DNA from: Gordonia alkaliphila
GTDB taxonomy: Bacteria; Actinomycetota; Actinomycetes; Mycobacteriales; Mycobacteriaceae
NCBI RefSeq assembly: GCF_023017165.1
Contig: NZ_JALKBW010000001.1
Coordinates: 3,100,001 to 3,164,000, forward strand
Length of the DNA: 64,000 nucleotides
Direction of reading: 5' to 3'
Numbering within the stretch: position 1 is the stretch's first letter; every line of letters starts with the position of its first letter. Made by a program: the position numbers and the translations under genes. The notes under the pieces are model-generated. The model was not told the origin of the DNA, did not search any database, and saw only the letters and a program-made list of their open reading frames with translations. Below, piece by piece: positions 57,884-64,000 of the stretch.

Positions 57884-58330
57884 ATGCGAATGGAGCAGAT
57901 GTACCAGGAAGTGATCCTGGACCATTACAAGCACCCGCACGGTCGCGGTCTCCGCGAACCCTTCGGTGCCGAAGTACACCACGTCAACCCGACCTGCGGC
58001 GACGAGGTGACCTTGCGGGTGGCCGTCGACGACGGCGTGATCGCCGACGTCTCCTACGACGGCCAGGGTTGCTCGATCTCGCAGGCGTCCACCTCGGTGC
58101 TCTACGACCAGATCGTCGGTCTGACCACCGAGCAGGCCCTGGCGGCCGTGGAGTCGTACCACGGGATGCTGACCTCGCGGGGCGCCGACCTCGGCGACGA
58201 GGACCTCATCGGCGACGGCATCGCCTTCTCCGGCGTCAGCAAGTACCCGGCGCGCGTCAAGTGCGCTCTGCTCGGCTGGCTGGCCTTCAAGGACGCGCTG
58301 GCCCAAATTCACGAGAAGACTGGAGTCTGA
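57884..58330 (+). CDS. sufU: Sulfur-transfer scaffold SufU
   Basis: Zinc-containing partner of SufS that receives persulfide sulfur. The 148-residue IscU-like protein has the three conserved cysteines: C38 with D40 in NPTCGDEVTL, C63 in GQGCSISQASTS and C127 in ARVKCALLGW. It also shows the SufU-type insert between the second and third cysteines. ATG 57884 follows GGAGGAGAGGA. sufT begins one base after its stop. Confidence 0.96.
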   Translation: MRMEQMYQEVILDHYKHPHGRGLREPFGAEVHHVNPTCGDEVTLRVAVDDGVIADVSYDGQGCSISQASTSVLYDQIVGLTTEQALAAVESYHGMLTSRGADLGDEDLIGDGIAFSGVSKYPARVKCALLGWLAFKDALAQIHEKTGV

Positions 58331-58331
58331 G

Positions 58332-58667
58332 ATGACCGAACCGAACACCGCTCTGCCGTCGCACGACGACGTGGAAGAGGCGATGCGCGACGTGGTGGAC
58401 CCCGAGCTGGGTATCAACGTCGTCGACCTCGGCCTGGTTTACGGCTTCGAGGTGAACGAGGACGCCGCCGTGCGCCTGGACATGACGCTCACCTCGCCCG
58501 CCTGCCCGCTCACCGATGTGATCGAGGATCAGACGCGCGGCGCACTCGTCGGCAGCGGCCTGTGCACCGACGTGGAGATCAACTGGGTCTGGCTGCCGCC
58601 GTGGGGCCCGGACAAGATCACCGACGACGGTCGCGAACAGCTGCGCGCCCTCGGGTTCACCGTCTGA
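58332..58667 (+). CDS. sufT: SufT / MIP18-family (DUF59) Fe-S maturation protein
   Basis: A 111-residue DUF59 protein thought to help target Fe-S clusters. Signature segments are EEAMRDVVDPELGINVVDLG, LVYGFEVNEDAAVRLDMTLT, SPACPLTDVIEDQ with the conserved cysteine, and WVWLPPWGPDKITDDGREQL. It is the last gene of the SUF operon, matching Rv1466. Confidence 0.95.
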   Translation: MTEPNTALPSHDDVEEAMRDVVDPELGINVVDLGLVYGFEVNEDAAVRLDMTLTSPACPLTDVIEDQTRGALVGSGLCTDVEINWVWLPPWGPDKITDDGREQLRALGFTV

Positions 58668-58689
58668 GGCCTGTGATACTTTCAGCCGC

Positions 58690-60003
58690 GTGAGGACGTT
58701 TCCGCGCGCGCTGGCGCTGCTGACAGTAGGCGTGCTCGCGTTCACGACCGGGGGCGCGGGGATGGCACGAGCCGACGGTTCCGGGTCCATCGCGGACACG
58801 GTGGGACCGTCGCTCGTCTTCCTGCAGACCGAGTTCACCGCGGCCGTGCAGATCCCGTTCGAGAGCGGCAACCGCTGGCTCGAGGACCTCACCGTGACCG
58901 GCAACTGCACCGGCTACGTGGTGGACCCGGCCGGCTATGTGGCGACCGCCGGGCACTGCGTCGATCCGTCCGACGAGGGCATCCTCAATGCCTTCCGGCA
59001 GCGTGCCGTGGAGACCGTCGCCCGCGCGCAGGGGCGCGACGACGCGTGGGCGTCGCGGATCTACGAACAGGCCGTCGCCGAGGAATGGACCGTGCGTGCC
59101 CCGAACGGCGACACCGGTGCGGCCACCACCGTGCGCCTGCGTCAACCCACCGGCGACCATCAGCTGTTCCCGGAGTGGACCGCCGTCGACGTGGTGAACT
59201 ACCAGAGCTTCGACGAGGGCGACAACGCGCTGGTGAAGGTCGCTCCGCGGGACGGACTCCGGGCCCTGGTGATCTCCGCCGAGGCGCCCGAACCGGGCGA
59301 CGAAGTGGTCGCCGTCGGTTTCCCCGGCGCTGTGCAGTCGACCAACGAGTCCACGGCCATCGCGCAGCCGTCGTACAAGAACGGCACCGTCTCGTCGCGG
59401 CAGAACAGCGACAACGGCCTGTACCGCACCGAGATCTCCGCCGTGCTCGGCCAGGGCATGTCCGGTGGTCCGACCGTGGGCGCCGACGGCGCGGTGGTCG
59501 GTACCAATTCCTCGGGCGCTGCCCTGCGCGATGAGAAGGCGTCCTTCAACTTCATCACCGACAACATCGCGCTGCGCTCGTACCTGGAGAGGCACGGCGT
59601 GACCTTGGCGGTGGCGCCGAAGCAGGACAGTTCGCTCAATCCGTGGGTGTGGATCGGGCCGCTCATCGGCGCGGGCGTGCTGCTGCTGGGCGGAATGACC
59701 TGGATGCTGCTGCGCCGTCGCCGCCGCCCGGCCGCGCCGGCCGCCGATCGGCCGCAGATGGGCCGCGTCCGCCGATGCCGCCGCAGCCGCAGAACTGGAC
59801 CCGACCCCCGCCCCGGCCCCAGCAGCAGCCCGACCCAACACAATCCGCGGCCCCCGCAGAATCCACAGCCGCGCCCCCAGGCCCAACAGCCGCCGCCGCG
59901 CCCGCGGCCGACGTCACCGCCGTTGGGCGAGCAGCCCACCGTGCTGAATCAGCCGCGCCCCAACCTTCCGCCGCAGTTCCCGGGCGGGCCGCCGCACCGG
60001 TAG
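58690..60003 (+). CDS. Membrane-anchored trypsin-like serine protease
   Basis: A 437-residue secreted, membrane-tethered protease. A signal peptide (residues 1-28, LALLTVGVLAFTTGGAGMAR) precedes a trypsin-fold domain. The triad is visible: H89 (VATAGHC), D178 (FDEGDNALVKV) and S258 (GQGMSGGPT). One membrane helix follows (about 319-341), then a cytoplasmic proline-rich tail. Within the tail, from about 59762 to 59845, codons in the called frame are atypical (CGA, AGA, ACT, GGA), while the adjacent frame encodes a regular Pro/Gln stretch (PPMPPQPQNW). This suggests two compensating indels. The substrate is unknown. Confidence 0.82.
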   Translation: MRTFPRALALLTVGVLAFTTGGAGMARADGSGSIADTVGPSLVFLQTEFTAAVQIPFESGNRWLEDLTVTGNCTGYVVDPAGYVATAGHCVDPSDEGILNAFRQRAVETVARAQGRDDAWASRIYEQAVAEEWTVRAPNGDTGAATTVRLRQPTGDHQLFPEWTAVDVVNYQSFDEGDNALVKVAPRDGLRALVISAEAPEPGDEVVAVGFPGAVQSTNESTAIAQPSYKNGTVSSRQNSDNGLYRTEISAVLGQGMSGGPTVGADGAVVGTNSSGAALRDEKASFNFITDNIALRSYLERHGVTLAVAPKQDSSLNPWVWIGPLIGAGVLLLGGMTWMLLRRRRRPAAPAADRPQMGRVRRCRRSRRTGPDPRPGPSSSPTQHNPRPPQNPQPRPQAQQPPPRPRPTSPPLGEQPTVLNQPRPNLPPQFPGGPPHR

Positions 60004-60043
60004 CCTCGGAATAACCGAGCGACGCGACGACGTTAAGGAAGAC

Positions 60044-60418
60044 ATGAGCACAATCGAACTGACCGGTGACAATTTCGAGCAGACAGTTCTCGACAGCGAG
60101 ATCGTCCTGGTGGACTTCTGGGCGTCGTGGTGTGGTCCCTGCCGCCAGTTCGCCCCGACTTTCGAGGCCGCAGCGGAGAAGCACGACGGCATCGTTTTCG
60201 GCAAGGTGGACACCGAGGCGGAGCAGCAGCTCGCGCAGGCCGCGAGCATCCGTTCCATCCCGACGCTGATGGTCTTCAAGAAGGGTCATCTCGTCTTCAA
60301 CGAAGCCGGCGCACTGCCGCCGCAGGCCCTGGATTCGCTCCTCGAGCAGGTCAAGGCCCTCGACGTGGACAAGGCGATCGCCGAGGCCCAGGCGCAGGCA
60401 CCCGACGCCCAGGCCTGA
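60044..60418 (+). CDS. trxA: Thioredoxin
   Basis: A 124-residue cytoplasmic disulfide reductase. The active site is DFWASWCGPCRQFAPTF (C30, C33), followed by GKVDTEAEQQLAQAASIRSI and the cis-proline in RSIPTLMVFKKG. A C-terminal Ala/Gln-rich extension of about 15 residues (AIAEAQAQAPDAQA) is unusual. ATG 60044 follows AAGGAAGAC. The 3' end overlaps the convergent lycopene cyclase gene by 68 bases. Confidence 0.95.
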   Translation: MSTIELTGDNFEQTVLDSEIVLVDFWASWCGPCRQFAPTFEAAAEKHDGIVFGKVDTEAEQQLAQAASIRSIPTLMVFKKGHLVFNEAGALPPQALDSLLEQVKALDVDKAIAEAQAQAPDAQA

Positions 60419-61511
60419 GAGAACCGGGTCGCAGAAACCCCAACGCCACGGCGACGCGCAGTCGCCACGGCACCCGCACGAACACAGCGAGCATCGCCGC
60501 CAGCACCCCCGTCAGGTCGGTGCGACCGGACAGATAGGCTCGCTGTGTTCGTATCGGGAGTGCGAAGAAGGCGTCGAAAAAAGCCGTGAGCTGCGGTCCG
60601 TCGAAGCCGAGCAACACCGCCAGCCCGCGAAGACGCAGGCGATACACCCAGCGAGCCGACCGCGGCCACAGGGCGGCGCCGACGCCGCCGGCGGCGAGAT
60701 CGGCCGCGAGCACGTCGGCGCACCGCAACGACTCGGCGACGCTGTAGCCGGTCGCCGGATGCATCAATCCGCCCGCCGCCCCGAAGCGCACCGGCGTCTG
60801 CCGCCACGGTGCCGCGGTGGCATACATCGGGAAATCCACCCACTCGTCCCCGCCCCATTCTTCTGGGCCGACGCGAGCTCCCGGCAGGCGCGCGGCGTTG
60901 CGCTGCGCCAGTTCTGCGCGCCCGATCTCCGTGGGGTCCGCTGCGAGCGACGTCTCCTCGACGAGGTCCCGATGCGCGTCGACGCGCACGCGATAGCTGA
61001 ACGACGGCCGGTGCACCGGGGTGGCGCGCCAATCCATCAGCACCATCTCCGGGGCCGTATCGGCGGCGGCCACGAACGTCCCGACCGCGCGCTGGCGCGG
61101 AATCGTCGTCGACACCTCGGCGGCTCCGCGCGCATCCACCACGACCCGCGCGGTGAACTGCCGACCGTCGACGGTGTGTACGCGATCGGCGGTGACCCGC
61201 GCTGCCGCCGCAGGCACCACGTGCACGGCGTCGAGCGTCAGGGCATCCTGCAGCGCCGCGGCGTCGAGCACCGCGTACGCGCGGGGGAGCGATCGACGCC
61301 GCGGGGTGTAGACCACCGTCTCATCGGCGGCCGCGGCCACCACGGTCGGATCGAGCCAGTCGGGCAGATCGTCGACGAAGGCGCCGATCGTCATCGCCCA
61401 CCGGGCCTCCGGCGCCGGATCCACCAGGGTCACCTGCACGCCGTGCCTCGCCGCCCGATGCGCCAGTGCTCGCCCGGCCGGTCCCGCGCCGACGATCATC
61501 AGATCGGTCAT
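60351..61511 (-). CDS. Lycopene cyclase-family flavoprotein
   Basis: A 386-residue FAD-dependent protein of the CrtY/CrtL lycopene beta-cyclase family, which cyclises lycopene ends in carotenoid synthesis. It has the dinucleotide motif LMIVGAGPAGRALA (G8, G10, G13), VVVDARGAA, VLMDWRATPVHRPSFSYRVR and the second FAD segment VRFGAAGGLMHPATGYSVAE. No other carotenoid gene is nearby, so its lycopene substrate is inferred from the family. The last 25 residues (arginine/proline-rich) are read through the antisense of trxA, so the true family end is probably near 60420. The ATG is six bases after TAGCCT. Confidence 0.85.
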   Translation of the reverse strand: MTDLMIVGAGPAGRALAHRAARHGVQVTLVDPAPEARWAMTIGAFVDDLPDWLDPTVVAAAADETVVYTPRRRSLPRAYAVLDAAALQDALTLDAVHVVPAAAARVTADRVHTVDGRQFTARVVVDARGAAEVSTTIPRQRAVGTFVAAADTAPEMVLMDWRATPVHRPSFSYRVRVDAHRDLVEETSLAADPTEIGRAELAQRNAARLPGARVGPEEWGGDEWVDFPMYATAAPWRQTPVRFGAAGGLMHPATGYSVAESLRCADVLAADLAAGGVGAALWPRSARWVYRLRLRGLAVLLGFDGPQLTAFFDAFFALPIRTQRAYLSGRTDLTGVLAAMLAVFVRVPWRLRVAVALGFLRPGSLRPGRRVPAPGPRRSPCPRRGP

Positions 61512-61517
61512 CGTTCC

Positions 61518-61538
61518 AGGCTAGTGGACCCGTAGGGT
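61518..61538. promoter_or_regulatory. Compact divergent leaderless promoters
   Basis: On the minus strand TAGCCT (61523-61518) is six bases before ATG 61511 of the cyclase gene. On the plus strand TAGGGT (61533-61538) is seven bases before GTG 61546. The start codons are 34 bases apart, so the two -10 boxes are nine bases apart and each -35 region would fall inside the other gene. Confidence 0.5.
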
Positions 61539-61545
61539 GAGGGCC

Positions 61546-62508
61546 GTGTGGGTGCGCAGTGGCAGGTGGGTCGCCGGAGTGGCGGTCGGGGTCGGCCTCC
61601 TCGGCATCTATCTGCACTACACGCAGTTCACCGGCGATCTGATCACCAGTGCCGTCGCGTTCGTGCCGATGCTCATGGCCGTCGCGCTGATCGGTCTGCT
61701 GCTGGCCCTGATCGTGCGCGCATGGTGGGTGCTCGGCATCGGTGCGGTCGTGGTGCTCGTCGGCCTGCTGACGCAGGCGCCGCTGTACTTCAGCGCGACA
61801 TCGTCCGGACCCGGCGAGTTCACCGTGATGCAGCTCAATCTGGATCAGGGGCGGGCCGATCTCGGCGAACTGGCCGACATGGTGGCGCGCGAGGAGGTCG
61901 ACGTATTGACCGTCACCGAAGTGACGCCGGCGGCGTGGGGCCGATTGGAGGCCTCGCCGATCGCCGCGGCCCTGCCGTATTCGGTGGCCTATCCGGCCGT
62001 CGCAGGCAACGGCGGCGCCGTGTTGTCGCGCTACCCGATCTCCGACCAGCGCCGCCTCGACGGCTTCTGGCTGCCGAATCTGCGTGTGGTGGTGGAGGTT
62101 CCGGGCCGCCGGCCGATCGCCGTCTATGGCATCCATGTGATGCCCCCGTACCCGGACACCGCCGACCAGTGGCGCAGGGAACTGGAGGAACTGTCGACGG
62201 TGCTGTCCGCGGAGACCGGTCCGGTGATCGCGGCGGGCGACTTCAACGCCACCTACGACCACCGGCAGTACCGGCAACTGATGGTGACGTCCGAGGGGCA
62301 CCCGGCCATGACCGATGCGGCCGAGGGGACCGGTGCCGGAATGGTCCGCACCTATCCGGCCGACAAGTGGTTCCCGCCGCTGCTGGCCATCGATCGCGTC
62401 CTGTCCCGGGGCGGACCCGAGCCGGTCTACTTCGCGAGCTTCGAGGTGCCGGGCACTGACCACTACGGCGTCATCGCACGATTTCGGGGCCTGCCGACGC
62501 GCCGGTAG
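61546..62508 (+). CDS. Membrane-anchored endonuclease/exonuclease/phosphatase-family protein
   Basis: A 320-residue protein with three N-terminal membrane helices (VAGVAVGVGLLGIYLHY, VAFVPMLMAVALIGLLLALI, VLGIGAVVVLVGLLTQAPL) and a C-terminal EEP (DNase I-like) domain. Catalytic elements visible are VMQLNLDQG, LTVTEVTP, GIHVMPPYPD, VIAAGDFNATYDHRQY and the final GTDHYGVIARF histidine. Such proteins act on nucleic acids or phosphoesters, usually outside the membrane here; the substrate is unknown. GTG 61546 is chosen because an upstream GTG (61537) would overlap the -10 box. Confidence 0.85.
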   Translation: MWVRSGRWVAGVAVGVGLLGIYLHYTQFTGDLITSAVAFVPMLMAVALIGLLLALIVRAWWVLGIGAVVVLVGLLTQAPLYFSATSSGPGEFTVMQLNLDQGRADLGELADMVAREEVDVLTVTEVTPAAWGRLEASPIAAALPYSVAYPAVAGNGGAVLSRYPISDQRRLDGFWLPNLRVVVEVPGRRPIAVYGIHVMPPYPDTADQWRRELEELSTVLSAETGPVIAAGDFNATYDHRQYRQLMVTSEGHPAMTDAAEGTGAGMVRTYPADKWFPPLLAIDRVLSRGGPEPVYFASFEVPGTDHYGVIARFRGLPTRR

Positions 62509-62519
62509 CATGGTGCGAC

Positions 62520-64000
<1,481 letters not shown>

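Overview
The window is a high-GC, densely packed bacterial chromosome segment. Its gene order closely follows the Rv1382 to Rv1473 block of Mycobacterium tuberculosis: carA-carB-pyrF, mihF-gmk-rpoZ-coaBC-metK-priA-fmt-rsmB, rpe-ribD-ribE-ribBA-ribH, uvrC-rapZ-yvcK-whiA, gap-pgk-tpiA-secG-ppc, tkt-tal-zwf-opcA-pgl, ctaB/ctaA and sufRBDCSUT. A mycobacterial-type integration host factor, MptB, WhiA and OpcA point to the mycolic-acid bacteria (Mycobacteriales). The absence of PE/PPE genes and of an intein in SufB, together with the accessory genes, suggests Gordonia or a close relative. The genus is inferred from synteny, not measured.

Layout: 1-5.9 kb is the end of a pyrimidine operon. 5.9-15.9 kb holds a PhaC-like hydrolase, then nucleoid, nucleotide, cofactor and translation genes, many with 4-base start/stop overlaps. 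At 15.9-17.7 kb sits an accessory DUF222/HNH (13E12-family) gene with a LexA-type box over its promoter. 17.8-22.7 kb is rpe plus a riboflavin operon with an FMN riboswitch. 22.7-25.1 kb has a lipoprotein and a PAP2-lipid kinase fusion. 25.2-30.9 kb is uvrC-rapZ-yvcK-whiA plus a DUF2185-like protein. 31-37.1 kb carries lower glycolysis, SecG and PEP carboxylase. 37.2-38.7 kb is a multiply broken Kef-type antiporter. 38.7-45.2 kb (minus strand) is the pentose phosphate operon. 45.4-52.3 kb has heme O/heme A synthesis, an ABC exporter and MptB. 52.4-58.7 kb is the SUF iron-sulfur operon. 58.7-64 kb has a membrane serine protease, thioredoxin, a lycopene cyclase-like enzyme, an endonuclease/exonuclease/phosphatase-fold protein and an ABC-F ATPase cut by the window edge.

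Most of the window is housekeeping, and I see no CRISPR array, tRNA, rRNA, insertion sequence or convincing new multi-gene system. The notable signals are regulatory or evolutionary: (i) a LexA/SOS-type box on the DUF222/HNH gene; (ii) an FMN riboswitch followed by a hairpin that can mask the ribE start; (iii) a ribE frame that misses its normal stop; (iv) at least a dozen starts with a TANNNT -10 box 6 to 8 bases upstream, implying widespread leaderless transcription; (v) a perfect 21-bp palindrome upstream of uvrC; (vi) the decayed antiporter; (vii) a likely pair of compensating frameshifts in the protease tail.
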